Translations under genes and position numbers: made by a program
NCBI RefSeq assembly: GCF_002278075.1
Contig: NZ_CP022991.1
Coordinates: 496,001-560,000, forward strand
Source of the DNA: Paraburkholderia aromaticivorans
GTDB lineage: Bacteria; Pseudomonadota; Gammaproteobacteria; Burkholderiales; Burkholderiaceae
Reading direction: 5' to 3'
DNA: 64,000 nucleotides
Part shown: piece by piece, positions 47,538-56,906 of the stretch
Layout of the letters: the number at the start of each line of letters is the position of its first letter
How positions within the stretch are numbered: the first letter of the stretch is position 1
The notes under the pieces: model-generated
The model's input: only the letters and a program-made list of their open reading frames with translations
Told to the model about the DNA's origin: nothing
Databases searched by the model: none

Positions 47538-50123
47538 TTACATCGCGACGGTATCTGCCACGTCCTTGAAGTCTTCGATCTGGTCGAAGTTCATGTACTG
47601 GTAGATCTTGTCGCCGTTGGCGGTCAGCACGCCCATGTCGGCCATGTATTCCTCTTTGGTCGGAATCTTGCCCAGACGCGAGCAGATTGCCGCCAGTTCG
47701 GCCGAGCCGAGGTACACGTTCGTATTCTTGCCCAGACGGTTCGGGAAGTTACGGGTCGACGTGGACATGACCGTCGCGCCTTCGCGCACCTGTGCCTGGT
47801 TGCCCATGCACAGCGAGCAGCCCGGCATTTCGGTGCGAGCACCGGCCGTGCCGAACACGCCGTAGTGGCCTTCTTCGGTCAACTGCTTCTGGTCCATCTT
47901 GGTCGGCGGCGCGACCCACAGCTTGACCGGAATGTCGCGCTTGCCTTCCAGCAGCTTCGACGCGGCACGGAAGTGACCGATGTTGGTCATGCAGGAGCCG
48001 ATGAACACTTCGTCGATCTTCGCACCGGCCACGTCGGACAGCGTCTTCACGTCGTCCGGGTCGTTCGGGCAGGCGACGATCGGCTCATGGATGTCGGCGA
48101 GGTCGATCTCGATCACGGCTGCGTACTCGGCGTCCGCGTCCGGCGACAGCAGTTGCGGGTCGGCGAGCCATGCTTCCATTGCCTTGATGCGGCGTTGCAG
48201 GCTGCGCGGGTCCTGGTAGCCCTGCGCGATCATCCACTTGAGCAGCGTGACGTTGCTGTTCAGGTACTCGATGATCGGCTCCTTGTTCAGGTGCACCGTG
48301 CAGCCGGCAGCCGAACGCTCCGCGGATGCGTCCGACAGTTCGAACGCCTGCTCCACCTTCAGATCGGGCAGACCTTCGATTTCGAGCACGCGGCCCGAGA
48401 AAATGTTCTTCTTGCCTTGCTTGGCAACCGTCAGCATGCCTTGCTTGATCGCGTACAGCGGAATCGCGTTGACGAGGTCACGCAGGGTGACGCCCGGCTG
48501 CATCTTGCCCTTGAAGCGAACCAGCACCGATTCCGGCATGTCCAGCGGCATCGTGCCGGTGGCGGCCGCAAAGGCAACCAGGCCCGAACCCGCCGGGAAG
48601 CTGATGCCGATCGGGAAGCGCGTGTGCGAGTCGCCGCCGGTGCCGACGGTGTCGGGCAGCAGCATGCGGTTCAGCCACGAGTGGATCACGCCGTCGCCGG
48701 GGCGCAGCGCGATGCCGCCACGGTTGCTGATGAAGTTCGGCAGCGTCTGGTGCGTTTTCACGTCGACCGGCTTCGGATACGCGGCGGTGTGGCAGAACGA
48801 CTGCATGACGAGGTCGGCGGAGAAGCCGAGGCACGCCAGGTCTTTCAGTTCGTCGCGGGTCATTGGGCCCGTGGTGTCCTGCGAGCCGACCGACGTCATC
48901 TTCGGTTCGCAGTAGGTGCCCGGACGCACGCCCTGGCCTTCCGGCAGGCCGCACGCACGGCCGACCATCTTCTGTGCGAGCGAGAAACCCTTGCCGGTGT
49001 TGGCCGGCTGCTGCGGCAGGCGGAACAGGGTGGACGGAGCCAGGCCGAGCGCTTCACGCGCCTTGGCCGTCAGGCCACGACCGATGATGAGCGGAATGCG
49101 GCCACCGGCGCGGACCTCGTCGAACAGCACGTCGGACTTGACCTGGAATTCGGCGATCACCGCGCCGTTCTTCAGTGCCTTGCCTTCGTAGGGACGCAGT
49201 TCGACCACGTCACCCATTTCCATTTGCGACACGTCGAGTTCGATCGGCAGCGCGCCCGCGTCTTCCATGGTGTTATAGAAGATCGGAGCGATCTTGCCGC
49301 CGAGGCACACGCCGCCGAAGCGCTTGTTCGGTATGAAGGGGATGTCTTCGCCCGTGAACCACAGCACCGAGTTGGTGGCCGACTTGCGCGAGGAGCCGGT
49401 GCCAACCACGTCGCCGACATAGGCGACCAGATGGCCTTTTTCTTTCAACGATTCGATGAACTTGATCGGGCCGCGCTTGCCGTCTTCCTCCGGCGTGATG
49501 CCGGGACGGGCGTTCTTCAGCATCGCCAGCGCGTGCAGCGGGATGTCCGGGCGGGTGGTGGCGTCCGGCGCCGGCGAGAGGTCGTCCGTGTTGGTTTCGC
49601 CCGTCACCTTGAACACGGTGATGGTCAGGCTTTGCGGCACTTCCGGACGGCTCGTGAACCATTCGGCGTCGGCCCAGCTTTGCAACACGGCCTTCGCGTT
49701 GGCGTTGCCCTTGTCGGCCAGTTCCTTGACGTCGTGGAACGCGTCGAACATCAGCAGGGTTTTCTTCAGCGCTTCTGCGGCAACGGTGCCCACTTCGGCG
49801 TCCGACAGAAGTTCGATCAGCGGCTGGATGTTGTAGCCACCCAGCATGGTGCCGAGCAGTTCCGTGGCGCGGGCGCGCGAGATCAGCGCGCAAGCGGCCT
49901 CGCCCTTGGCGACGGCGGCGAGGAAGCCGGCCTTCACGCGGGCCGCTTCGTCGACGCCGGCGGGCACGCGGTTGGTGATCAGGTCGAGCAGGGTTTGCTC
50001 TTCTCCTGCGGGCGGGTTGGCGAGGAGTTCCACCAGCTCGGCGGTCTGCTGGGCGGTCAGCGGCAGGGGAGGAATACCGAGCGCGGCGCGTGCGGCCGCG
50101 TGAGCGCGAAAGTTTTCAAGCAT
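47538..50123 (-). CDS. acnB: Aconitate hydratase B / 2-methylisocitrate dehydratase
   Basis: 861 aa, the normal AcnB length, from the ATG at 50123 ([20 protein letters not shown]); the frame runs to 50231 without a start signal. The N-terminal HEAT-like domain comes first ([20 protein letters not shown]), then the swivel domain, then the catalytic domains with [14 protein letters not shown] and the [4Fe-4S] ligands in [12 protein letters not shown] and [10 protein letters not shown]. It interconverts citrate and isocitrate in the TCA cycle; AcnB also hydrates 2-methyl-cis-aconitate and its apo-form binds mRNA. A long plus-strand open frame through this region is a GC-bias shadow. Confidence 0.97.
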   Translation of the reverse strand: MLENFRAHAAARAALGIPPLPLTAQQTAELVELLANPPAGEEQTLLDLITNRVPAGVDEAARVKAGFLAAVAKGEAACALISRARATELLGTMLGGYNIQPLIELLSDAEVGTVAAEALKKTLLMFDAFHDVKELADKGNANAKAVLQSWADAEWFTSRPEVPQSLTITVFKVTGETNTDDLSPAPDATTRPDIPLHALAMLKNARPGITPEEDGKRGPIKFIESLKEKGHLVAYVGDVVGTGSSRKSATNSVLWFTGEDIPFIPNKRFGGVCLGGKIAPIFYNTMEDAGALPIELDVSQMEMGDVVELRPYEGKALKNGAVIAEFQVKSDVLFDEVRAGGRIPLIIGRGLTAKAREALGLAPSTLFRLPQQPANTGKGFSLAQKMVGRACGLPEGQGVRPGTYCEPKMTSVGSQDTTGPMTRDELKDLACLGFSADLVMQSFCHTAAYPKPVDVKTHQTLPNFISNRGGIALRPGDGVIHSWLNRMLLPDTVGTGGDSHTRFPIGISFPAGSGLVAFAAATGTMPLDMPESVLVRFKGKMQPGVTLRDLVNAIPLYAIKQGMLTVAKQGKKNIFSGRVLEIEGLPDLKVEQAFELSDASAERSAAGCTVHLNKEPIIEYLNSNVTLLKWMIAQGYQDPRSLQRRIKAMEAWLADPQLLSPDADAEYAAVIEIDLADIHEPIVACPNDPDDVKTLSDVAGAKIDEVFIGSCMTNIGHFRAASKLLEGKRDIPVKLWVAPPTKMDQKQLTEEGHYGVFGTAGARTEMPGCSLCMGNQAQVREGATVMSTSTRNFPNRLGKNTNVYLGSAELAAICSRLGKIPTKEEYMADMGVLTANGDKIYQYMNFDQIEDFKDVADTVAM

Positions 50124-50241
50124 GAAAGAACCTGCGGATGTTGGCGTTTCAGGGGACGGCTTCCCGGCCCGCCGTGGCTGTGCCGGGTAGTGCTTGGGTG
50201 CAATTTTAAAGGGGTAGGCGTCCGGGGTCAAACATCTTATA

Positions 50242-50253
50242 TCTTATATAAGA
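50242..50253. promoter_or_regulatory. AT-rich palindrome upstream of acnB
   Basis: TCTTATATAAGA is a perfect 12-bp palindrome about 120 bp upstream of the acnB start, preceded by an extra copy of the half-site (ATCTTAT at 50234-50240). In this GC-rich genome such an AT island is conspicuous and suggests a promoter or a GntR-type operator. The regulator is not identified. Confidence 0.4.
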
Positions 50254-50291
50254 GTCGGGCGTCCAGAAACGGGCATTTGAAGGGCCGGGAG

Positions 50292-50738
50292 ATGGGGCAT
50301 TACGACGCGCGGGCCTTGAAATCCGGTGATTGGATCCGCGCTCTACGGTATGCCGCGTGGGTGGCGTGGGGCAAGCAGCGCGCACCGAAGATTGCGGCGG
50401 CAAACAACGTCGATCTGCTATGGGTCGGCGCGAACATGGATGTCAACACGCAAATCTCGCAGATGAACGGCATCATTGCCGAGAACGACGACATGGCGAT
50501 TGGTGCGTCTCAGGCGCTCAAGGCGAAGGGGCTTGACGGCAAGATCGTGGTAGCGGGCACCGACGGCATTGGCGGCATCGGCGACATCAAGGACGGCATG
50601 CGCGAGGTTCAGAGCGGCACAATGGTCGGCACCAGCCTGCAGAATGCCGCGCTCGAGATGGGCGAAGCGGTCCAGGTCGCGGTGGACTATCTGCAAGGCA
50701 GGCCTGATCTCAAGAGTGGTGATCTGACCGCCCAGTGA
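50292..50738 (+). pseudogene. Sugar ABC transporter periplasmic-binding protein remnant (RbsB type)
   Basis: The frame is intact but the protein is collapsed. WVAWGKQRAPKIAAANNVDL with ANMDVNTQISQMNGII corresponds to the first lobe near the N-terminus of sugar-binding proteins. It runs directly into AENDDMAIGASQALKAKGLD, VVAGTDGIGGIGDIKDG and LEMGEAVQVAVDYLQGRPD, which belong to the C-terminal lobe. About 150 residues in between and the signal peptide are missing. No ATPase or permease accompanies it. An internal deletion of a former transporter operon is the best explanation. Confidence 0.65.
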
Positions 50739-50991
50739 CAATTCAAGTCGTCGCGCTGCGAAGCGATTCGCAGCGCGAGTGCTATCGATAAGGCAGAGCA
50801 TTTGGCTCTACGGCAATAGCTGGGTCCGCCGATATCGTTGCTATAAATGCGGATAGCTTTTCAATGGAACAGGACGGAATACCGGACAGCAGGCGCGGTT
50901 GGCCGCGCCGTTGAATCTTGCGGCCATAGCGGCCTGAACCTTTTCAATCGTTTCCATGGCGGGCTCCGCTGTTGACGTCGTTCAGGCAAAC

Positions 50992-52734
50992 TCAGAACGC
51001 GTCCCAGCCTTCGCTGTGGGCAGCCGTTGCGCTGGCACCTGCCAGAGAAGGCACTGTGGCCGGCCGGGCCGGCGTTGCGGCCTTCCTTGTCGCCGGTCGC
51101 GCCGCGCGGGTGGCCGGGAGGTTTGACGGACTGGCAGATCCGCCCGTTGCATGCGTAGCGGTCTGGGCGTCCAGACGGAAGAATGAAATCGCCTGGTTCA
51201 ATTGCCGCCCCTGATCCTCGAGTGATTTCGACGCGGCCGCCGCTTCTTCCACCAGTGCGGCGTTCTGCTGCGTGACCTCGTCCATTTGCGTGATCGCCTG
51301 ATTGACCTGCTCGATGCCCCGACTCTGTTCGGTCGACGCGGCGGCGATCTCGCCCATGATGTCGGTCACGCGCGCCACGGCCTGCGTGACCTCAGACATC
51401 GTCTTTCCCGCCTGATTCGCCAGCGACGAGCCATTCTGGATCTTCTGCACGGAGGCGTTGATCAGATCCTTGATTTCCTTTGCCGCGCCGGACGAGCGCT
51501 GGGCAAGGCTGCGCACTTCGCTTGCGACCACCGCGAAGCCGCGTCCCTGCTCGCCCGCGCGGGCTGCTTCCACCGCCGCGTTCAACGCGAGGATGTTGGT
51601 CTGGAAAGCGATCCCTTCAATGATTCCCGTGATATCCGCGATCTTGGTGGAACTCGTGCTGATCTCGCCCATCGTATCGACGACCTGACTGACAACCTCG
51701 TTGCCCCGTCCCGCCACTTCGGAAGCATTGGCCGAGAGTGAGCTGGCCTGCTGCGCGTTTTCGGCATTCTGCTTCACCGTTGCCGTCAGCTCTTCCATGC
51801 TCGCGGCGGTTTCCTGCAGCGACGCGGCCTGCTGTTCCGTGCGGGAAGAAAGATCGACGTTGCCAGATGCGATCTGACCCGAACCGGTGGCAATGCTGTC
51901 CGCGGAGGCGCGAACCTGGCCGATCAGGCGAACGAGGCTTGCCTGCATCTCGCCCATTGAGGCGAGCACGCTCCCGGCAGGCGCATTCTGCGCCCCCGGA
52001 ACGGGGCTCAGATCCCCGCCCGCCACGCGCTGGGTGACTTCACCCAGCGCGGCGGGCTCGGCGCCGAGAGCCCGCGTCAAACTGCGGGTAATCAACACAC
52101 CCGCCAGCGCCGCAGCCAAGGCCGCCGCGAGGCAGATCGCGACGATCACATTCCGTTGACTGGCATAGTGCTCAGCCGCTTCCTTGACCAACTGCGACTC
52201 ACGGCTACTGGTGTAATCCGCATAAGCCTTCGTCGCCTTGACCAATGCGGCGAGCAGGGGCCGGCATTCGTCATTCATCTTGGCAATGGCTGCGTCCCGC
52301 TTGCCGTTCAGGGCAAGCTCCACGATAGCCAGCGCAACCGGTCCGTAGAGCGATTCGACCCGATTGATCTCCGCCACGAACTCGCGCGCCTGCGGGCTCA
52401 CGTCGCTGGCAGTGGCGATCATTTCGTTAAGCCTTCGAAGGTGGGTCGCGACGTCTTCGTGGGCTTGCGTCACCGCGGCTTTTTCAACCGCCAGATCCTC
52501 CGGTTTTGTCACCAGCACGAGATTACGGGCGGCGACGGCGCGTCGATCAACCGCGGTCCGAACGCTCACGACTGCGTCTTCGCGGGCGTTCGCGCCCGAT
52601 ATGTAAGCTGAAAACCGGTCGTTTGAATCGCTCAACGCCTTTAATGAGAGGCCCGAGACGACAAGAACCAGCGCGGCTAATACGCCGAACGCCCACGCGA
52701 GCCGGGCCTTCACTGACAGCTGATTAAGGTTCAT
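50992..52734 (-). CDS. Methyl-accepting chemotaxis protein
   Basis: 580 aa. First membrane segment [19 protein letters not shown], a four-helix periplasmic ligand domain (about residues 35-190), second segment [20 protein letters not shown], then the cytoplasmic signalling domain with the conserved hairpin tip ([20 protein letters not shown] with [18 protein letters not shown]). It ends in GWDAF, a WxxF-type tail similar to the NWETF docking site for CheR/CheB. It should sense small molecules and signal through CheW/CheA. Monocistronic. Confidence 0.95.
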   Translation of the reverse strand: MNLNQLSVKARLAWAFGVLAALVLVVSGLSLKALSDSNDRFSAYISGANAREDAVVSVRTAVDRRAVAARNLVLVTKPEDLAVEKAAVTQAHEDVATHLRRLNEMIATASDVSPQAREFVAEINRVESLYGPVALAIVELALNGKRDAAIAKMNDECRPLLAALVKATKAYADYTSSRESQLVKEAAEHYASQRNVIVAICLAAALAAALAGVLITRSLTRALGAEPAALGEVTQRVAGGDLSPVPGAQNAPAGSVLASMGEMQASLVRLIGQVRASADSIATGSGQIASGNVDLSSRTEQQAASLQETAASMEELTATVKQNAENAQQASSLSANASEVAGRGNEVVSQVVDTMGEISTSSTKIADITGIIEGIAFQTNILALNAAVEAARAGEQGRGFAVVASEVRSLAQRSSGAAKEIKDLINASVQKIQNGSSLANQAGKTMSEVTQAVARVTDIMGEIAAASTEQSRGIEQVNQAITQMDEVTQQNAALVEEAAAASKSLEDQGRQLNQAISFFRLDAQTATHATGGSASPSNLPATRAARPATRKAATPARPATVPSLAGASATAAHSEGWDAF

Positions 52735-53714
52735 GTTTCGATTCCATTGAAAGCGTAATGACGACGATGGCGGAGCGCTGTTGCGTTATCGCCCTGGAGG
52801 ATGCTGGAATGCGGCCTTGTTCCTGTTGAACGGACGAATCAGTCACCCGCATCAGGTACAACGGCGATGGGACCGACATGCTGAAGGGCGGAGCTTCCCC
52901 AAGGGGCGGCTCGCAAACGTTGGCGCGCTATTGAATTTCTTTATGAGAGAAGCATCTTGTTAGGCTCGCAGGCGACGGCAGTGAGCGAGTCGCTTTTGTC
53001 CGATTGTTATTTTAAGCGACTACATGACACTATTCATTCGTAAGTTATACAAACCAAATGTCCACGGTCCCGTGCGCCGGTCCACGATATAGCCGGATCA
53101 CGGTGGTTTTTTTCACTGTGGCGACTCGAGACGTTGAGCAACGAGCCTTCACTTCACGCAGGAGAAGGGGAGGTCACACGCCGTTCATGCGAACATGGTA
53201 ATGGCCGTTCCTATTCATGACTCGACTCGCCGCGTTGGCATCGCCCCCGTTTGGCCATAGCTGCCGCCTGTGAATGCCGGCATTCTTCGGCCTCTCGCGA
53301 CTGAGACAACATCAACCGTCGGGCCTCAACAAGACGAGGCTGCTCCTGATACGGAATAGAATCCAGTAGCACATCTCGCGGATTACCAATGGCGCAATCG
53401 TCCCGATTGCATTCGGAGTGTCGAGCAGACGAACGAGTCGCAGGGCTCAGTCAGCAAGCGCTCCATCAGAATCGGCCATGAGAACACCGGGACGGTTTCC
53501 CACAGCGGCTTTGGGCGGATTTGCCATCTGTTATTCGCCGCGCAATGCTGGAGTGCGCGAGCTTCAGATCTGGGAGCAAAGCCCATTAGACACCATTCCG
53601 AAAAGCGAAATGAGTCCTTGCGAACAATGCGCTCAATTATTAGCGAACGCTTTCCTAGACTGTTGAGTGCCTGCATTTACATCAAATTCCAGTCCAATTC
53701 AGGAGGCACAAGTC
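52735..53714. other. Long non-coding or decayed stretch
   Basis: About 980 bases between the divergent chemotaxis receptor and the small secreted-protein gene. A minus frame at 53383-53676 and a plus frame at 53418-53666 show no domain and no good start signal. No FliA-type promoter (TAAAGTTT-N11-GCCGATAA) was recognised upstream of the receptor gene. Nothing else could be named. Confidence 0.45.
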
Positions 53715-54023
53715 ATGAACAAGGCAACCAGTACATTAATCGCGGCTGTCGCCGCACTCACGCTGTCGGGCGGGGCTTATGCGCAAAGCAACAACACGCT
53801 GGCAACGCCGAGCGTAGTGTCGCCCGCCGCCGTATCGCCGGCCAATGCAACGAGCGGCTACGGCACGCCTGGCGCCACCAGTTCGGACAGTGGCATGAGC
53901 GCCGGGTCGGCGAACTCGGGCCTGCAGCAAACCACGAACACCAGCTCGGCGTCCAATTCCAGCGCCTACGGGGTCAACAACACGTTGGCAACCCCGAGCA
54001 CAGCGTCGCCAGCCGGTAAATAA
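53715..54023 (+). CDS. Small secreted Ser/Ala/Asn-rich protein with repeated NNTLATPS motif
   Basis: 102 aa from the ATG at 53715, following a strong CAGGAGGCAC site. Signal peptide MNKATSTLIAAVAALTLSGG ends at AYAQ. The mature 80 residues are low-complexity (Ser, Ala, Thr, Asn, Gly, Pro) and carry the octapeptide NNTLATPS right after cleavage and again near the C-terminus. Such small exported proteins are common in Burkholderia-type genomes but have no assigned function. A terminator follows at 54111. Confidence 0.75.
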   Translation: MNKATSTLIAAVAALTLSGGAYAQSNNTLATPSVVSPAAVSPANATSGYGTPGATSSDSGMSAGSANSGLQQTTNTSSASNSSAYGVNNTLATPSTASPAGK

Positions 54024-54110
54024 CGGCGCTTAATAACGCACCGGGCGCCAAGCACAAAGCGCAGGCACAAAGCGAAGAAGCGCCCTCAGTCACCAGCCGT
54101 TGTAAGCAAG

Positions 54111-54140
54111 GCCGCTGTCCGCGAGGTCAGCGGCTTTTTG
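54111..54140 (+). terminator. Intrinsic terminator after the small secreted-protein gene
   Basis: GCCGCTG and CAGCGGC form a 7-bp stem with a 10-nt loop followed by TTTTTG, about 90 bp downstream of the stop at 54023. Confidence 0.7.
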
Positions 54141-54725
54141 TTTCTCCCAAAGCTCTTCCTGACAGCGGTTCGCACCACACTGAATCCGGCTACTATGCGA
54201 TAGAAAAGGCCGTCGGGCGCATGGTCTCCCACACTAGGAAATGGGCGGACCCGGAGCGCGGGTGTTGGCTTTTTGCAAGTCACACTATGCAACCCTGCCA
54301 TACCTCACGACGTTGTAACGCCTTGCGGTCACCTTCCTTTCGTCAATAGCGCTAAAACGGCGGATTGCCGTTGACCAACTTTTCTCCTGGCGAGCACAGG
54401 GCTGGCGGTAACCCGCCGATGGGCTCACGTCTGTTGCAAAGCGGACGGTCGAAACACTCGCCGGACTGACTCAATTGGCTGGACTGAGCGCGACAACTGC
54501 CGGGTCCGATCGACCCGAGCCTACCGCTCGTGCGCCCTGCCGTTCAACATCGGACGTGGGGACGCCCGCTAAGACCGCAGACAGGGACGCCTCTTGCGCG
54601 ATCGACACGGCGTCCGCGGCCTCGCAGGCGTTCTGAAGAATATGGAAATTGGAGGATGCTGACCCGGCGCTGAAGAAGATTGGCTTGCTCGTGACCGCCA
54701 ACACGAAGAATATGAGCATGCTTGG
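54141..54725. other. Intergenic region with a doubtful minus-strand frame
   Basis: About 585 bases. The only notable frame (54471-54731, minus, 86 aa, beginning MLPSMLIFFVLAVTSKPIFF) has a hydrophobic start, but its ATG lies inside the MarR palindrome, leaving no room for a ribosome-binding site. It may be the broken end of a membrane protein; it is not annotated as a gene. Confidence 0.4.
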
Positions 54726-54771
54726 TAGCATATATACAGTTAATCTGTACAGATTAGCTGTATATATGCTA
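54726..54771. promoter_or_regulatory. 46-bp near-perfect palindrome, probable MarR operator
   Basis: The outer arms TAGCATATATACAG (54726-54739) and CTGTATATATGCTA (54758-54771) are perfect inverted repeats. The centre TAATCTGTACAGATTA (54741-54756) is a perfect 16-bp palindrome. Only the pair 54740/54757 breaks the symmetry. It ends 10 bp before the MarR start codon, so it must overlap the promoter, and its size could hold two regulator dimers. Autoregulation by the adjacent MarR protein is inferred. Confidence 0.85.
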
Positions 54772-54781
54772 CTGTCGGCTC

Positions 54782-55234
54782 ATGGTTAAACAATCACGCA
54801 CGTCCGAAACTCCCAAGCTGGCCGCCCTGGCTGGTGAGCTGCGCATTTCCCTGGGCAAACTGATTCGACGGGTGCGAGAGCAAGCGCATCCGGGCGACTT
54901 CACATCTGCCCAGAAGTCCGTTCTACTGCGACTGGATCGTGACGGCCCCGCAACCGTCTCCGTTCTCGCCCGGGCAGAGAGCGTGCGCCCGCAGTCCATG
55001 CGCATCACGGTGGCCGGTCTGGAGGCGACGGGGGCCATCAGTGGCGAACCCGACCCGACCGATGGTCGGCAGACCCTGATCGCCTTGACCCCCGCTTTCC
55101 GCAAAACCCTCAAGGCGAGCCGGGCTGCCAAAGACGACTGGCTGGTCCGTGCCCTGCAGGCTCAACTGTCCCCTCAGGAACAAGACGAACTCGCGGCCGC
55201 TGTGCAACTACTGCAGCGACTCGCGGACTTCTGA
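54782..55234 (+). CDS. MarR-family transcriptional regulator
   Basis: 150 aa. The winged helix is visible in FTSAQKSVLLRLDRDGPATV, VLARAESVRPQSMRITVAGL and the wing DPTDGRQTLIALT. MarR dimers bind palindromic operators and release them with small phenolic or drug-like ligands. It heads an operon with an isochorismatase-like hydrolase, a small membrane protein and the relic of an MFS exporter. The ATG follows the 46-bp palindrome so closely that the ribosome-binding site must lie in its right arm or the mRNA is nearly leaderless. Confidence 0.92.
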   Translation: MVKQSRTSETPKLAALAGELRISLGKLIRRVREQAHPGDFTSAQKSVLLRLDRDGPATVSVLARAESVRPQSMRITVAGLEATGAISGEPDPTDGRQTLIALTPAFRKTLKASRAAKDDWLVRALQAQLSPQEQDELAAAVQLLQRLADF

Positions 55235-55261
55235 GCCATCCCAGCCCCTTCAGGAAATGAC

Positions 55262-55825
55262 ATGGCGCTCACCACGCTCGATCCGAACACCGCACTCATC
55301 ATCGTTGATCTGCAAAAAGGCATCGTCGGCTCCCCCTTCATTCATCCCATTGACGGGATCGTGAATCGCTCGCGCGCGCTGCTCGATGCGTTTCGCGAAC
55401 GCGGCCTGCCGGTCGTTCTCGTCAATGTTGCCGGCGTAGCACCCGGCCGCACTGAACGGCAGCGCCACAGCGAACCGTTTCCGGCTGGGTGGACCGACTT
55501 CATCCCCGAGCTCGATCAGCAGCCCGGTGACATCGTTGTGACGAAGCGAACCTGGGGTGCGTTCGCCAGCACCGACCTCGAGAACCGGCTGAAGGCAATG
55601 GGCGTCACCCAGGTCGTCGTCACCGGTGTCGCCACCGGAACTGGCGTCGAGTCGACCGCACGCCAGGCGTATGAGCATGGCTTCAATGTCACCTTGGCCC
55701 TCGACGCCATGACTGACGCGCGTCCCGAGGCCCACGACTACAGCATCAAGAACGTCTTCCCGAAGCTGGGCGAAACTGGCACGGCTCAAGACATCATCGA
55801 TCTACTGGCAACGAGGAGTGCCTAA
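55262..55825 (+). CDS. Isochorismatase-family hydrolase with Gly in place of the catalytic Cys
   Basis: 187 aa. The family fold is evident: TALIIVDLQKGIVGSPF with the Asp, VTKRTWGAFASTDLENRL with the Lys, and VVTGVATGTGVESTARQAYE. In cysteine hydrolases of this family the position before VESTA is Cys; here it is Gly, as in EntB/PhzD-type isochorismatases that use a different mechanism. So a vinyl-ether hydrolase-like reaction or loss of activity is more likely than amidase activity. It lies 27 bp after marR in the same operon. Confidence 0.88.
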   Translation: MALTTLDPNTALIIVDLQKGIVGSPFIHPIDGIVNRSRALLDAFRERGLPVVLVNVAGVAPGRTERQRHSEPFPAGWTDFIPELDQQPGDIVVTKRTWGAFASTDLENRLKAMGVTQVVVTGVATGTGVESTARQAYEHGFNVTLALDAMTDARPEAHDYSIKNVFPKLGETGTAQDIIDLLATRSA

Positions 55826-55827
55826 GC

Positions 55828-56157
55828 ATGGAATGGCTTCATCTCGTGTCCTGGTTCTTCGGCGGCGCCTTTCTCACGAACGCCGTGCCGCACTTCGTCA
55901 GCGGTGTGATGGGAAAACCGTTCCAAAGTCCATTCGCGACACCGTCGGGGCAAGGCCTGTCCTCATCGACCGTGAACGTACTCTGGGGCTTTCTCAATCT
56001 GGTCGTCGGCTACGTACTGCTCTGCCACGTGGGTGATTTCGACCTAAGGAACACGAGTGACGGCGTCGCGCTTGGGCTCGGCGTCCTCGCACTGAGCCTG
56101 CCCTCGGCACGACATTTCGGCCGTTTCCACGGCGGCAATACGCCGGGGCATTCGTGA
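55828..56157 (+). CDS. Small integral membrane protein
   Basis: 109 aa, starting 2 bp after the hydrolase stop. About three membrane segments: LHLVSWFFGGAFLTNAVPHF, STVNVLWGFLNLVVGYVLL, and DGVALGLGVLALSLP. No family name is certain. Its coupling to the hydrolase and to a former MFS exporter suggests a role in the same MarR-controlled response. Confidence 0.75.
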   Translation: MEWLHLVSWFFGGAFLTNAVPHFVSGVMGKPFQSPFATPSGQGLSSSTVNVLWGFLNLVVGYVLLCHVGDFDLRNTSDGVALGLGVLALSLPSARHFGRFHGGNTPGHS

Positions 56158-56320
56158 GCGCTCCGGCAACGGGCGTCTTCCGTTCGCTGAAACACCTCAT
56201 CGACGGCATTTGGGCGGGCGGCGTACTGGTTTGCAACGCGGGCACGTGGATGACCACGCACGGCTCAGGACTGGCTCGTGCTGACCCGACTTACCCATCA
56301 CAATGACGGGCGGCCATTGC
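56154..56320 (+). pseudogene. MFS transporter 5' remnant with frameshift
   Basis: A GTG overlapping the previous stop starts MSAPATGVFRSLKH, then IWAGGVLVCNAGTWM, the typical N-terminus of a drug/siderophore-type MFS exporter. The frame then loses homology, but the neighbouring frame continues as QDWLVLTRLTHHND, which is the next conserved stretch of the same family. So a small indel near 56256 plus loss of the remaining 350 or so codons has destroyed the gene. The body of the transporter was not found downstream. Confidence 0.65.
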
Positions 56321-56468
56321 CGATCGAGGCTAAGGTTTGCACCCGCGCGTCGACACATACACCTATGGATTCCTCGCGCAGTGCCCTGAGCCGCGGACGG
56401 TGATCTGCCTGCGGACGGCGGCTCGGGCGCCCGGCTAGATGGGAACCCGGCGGTTCCGTATGCGGCCT

Positions 56469-56906
56469 TTACTTCCGCGCCTGCCAAACCGACTCGCTCC
56501 AGGTCGGCGCCGCTGTCCGGATGATGTCGAGCACATCTGGCGGGAGGTCGCCCGCTCCGGTGAGTTGGCGCACCTCCAGTACATCGTCCGCGCCGAGACC
56601 GGATGGCGCGCGCAATGCCCAGGAAATCGCCTCCTCAAGCGATCCAACTTCGATGATGTAAAAGCCACCGACCAGTTCCTTGGACTCGGCAAACGGGCCA
56701 TCGACGATGTAGCGCTTCCCCTTGCTAACTGCAATTCGCGCTCCGGGCGCTGCTGGGTTCAAGCCTTCGGAAGCCACCAGGACGCCGGCCCGGTACATCT
56801 CTTCGTTGAACCTCATGTATGCCGTGAGAAGACCCTCGTCCAAACCGCCGCCGGCATCCGGCTCCGAATGGTCTTCGCTTGCCTGGGCCGTAATGATGAA
56901 TCGCAT
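56469..56906 (-). CDS. YCII-related (DGPF-domain) protein
   Basis: 145 aa with CAGGAGAACGAC upstream of the ATG at 56906. MRFIITAQASEDHSEPDAGG and the block YIVDGPFAESKELVGGFYII, followed by EVGSLEEAISWALRAPSG, are the DGPF signature of the YCII family. Members are often encoded next to an ECF sigma factor; none is present here. Function unknown, possibly a small-molecule enzyme of the dimeric alpha-beta-barrel fold. Confidence 0.88.
   Translation of the reverse strand: MRFIITAQASEDHSEPDAGGGLDEGLLTAYMRFNEEMYRAGVLVASEGLNPAAPGARIAVSKGKRYIVDGPFAESKELVGGFYIIEVGSLEEAISWALRAPSGLGADDVLEVRQLTGAGDLPPDVLDIIRTAAPTWSESVWQARK

Noticed and set aside
47493..50738. A 1081-codon plus-strand open frame
   Set aside because: It is antisense to acnB for almost its whole length and has shadow composition (His/Arg/Val-rich). 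Only its last 149 codons are protein-like, and those are the sugar-binding-protein relic.
50841..50957. Minus-strand 38-codon frame (METIEKVQAAMAARFNGAAN) downstream of the chemotaxis receptor
   Set aside because: The first 20 residues look protein-like, with GGAG upstream, but the rest does not and no family could be named; too short to support.
52735..52830. FliA-type promoter for the chemotaxis receptor
   Set aside because: A GGCGATAA-like stretch occurs on the minus strand but no TAAAGTTT-like -35 lies at the right distance.
54471..54731. Minus-strand 86-aa frame with hydrophobic N-terminus divergent from marR
   Set aside because: Its ATG lies inside the 46-bp palindrome, no ribosome-binding site is possible, and the C-terminal part has no conserved features.
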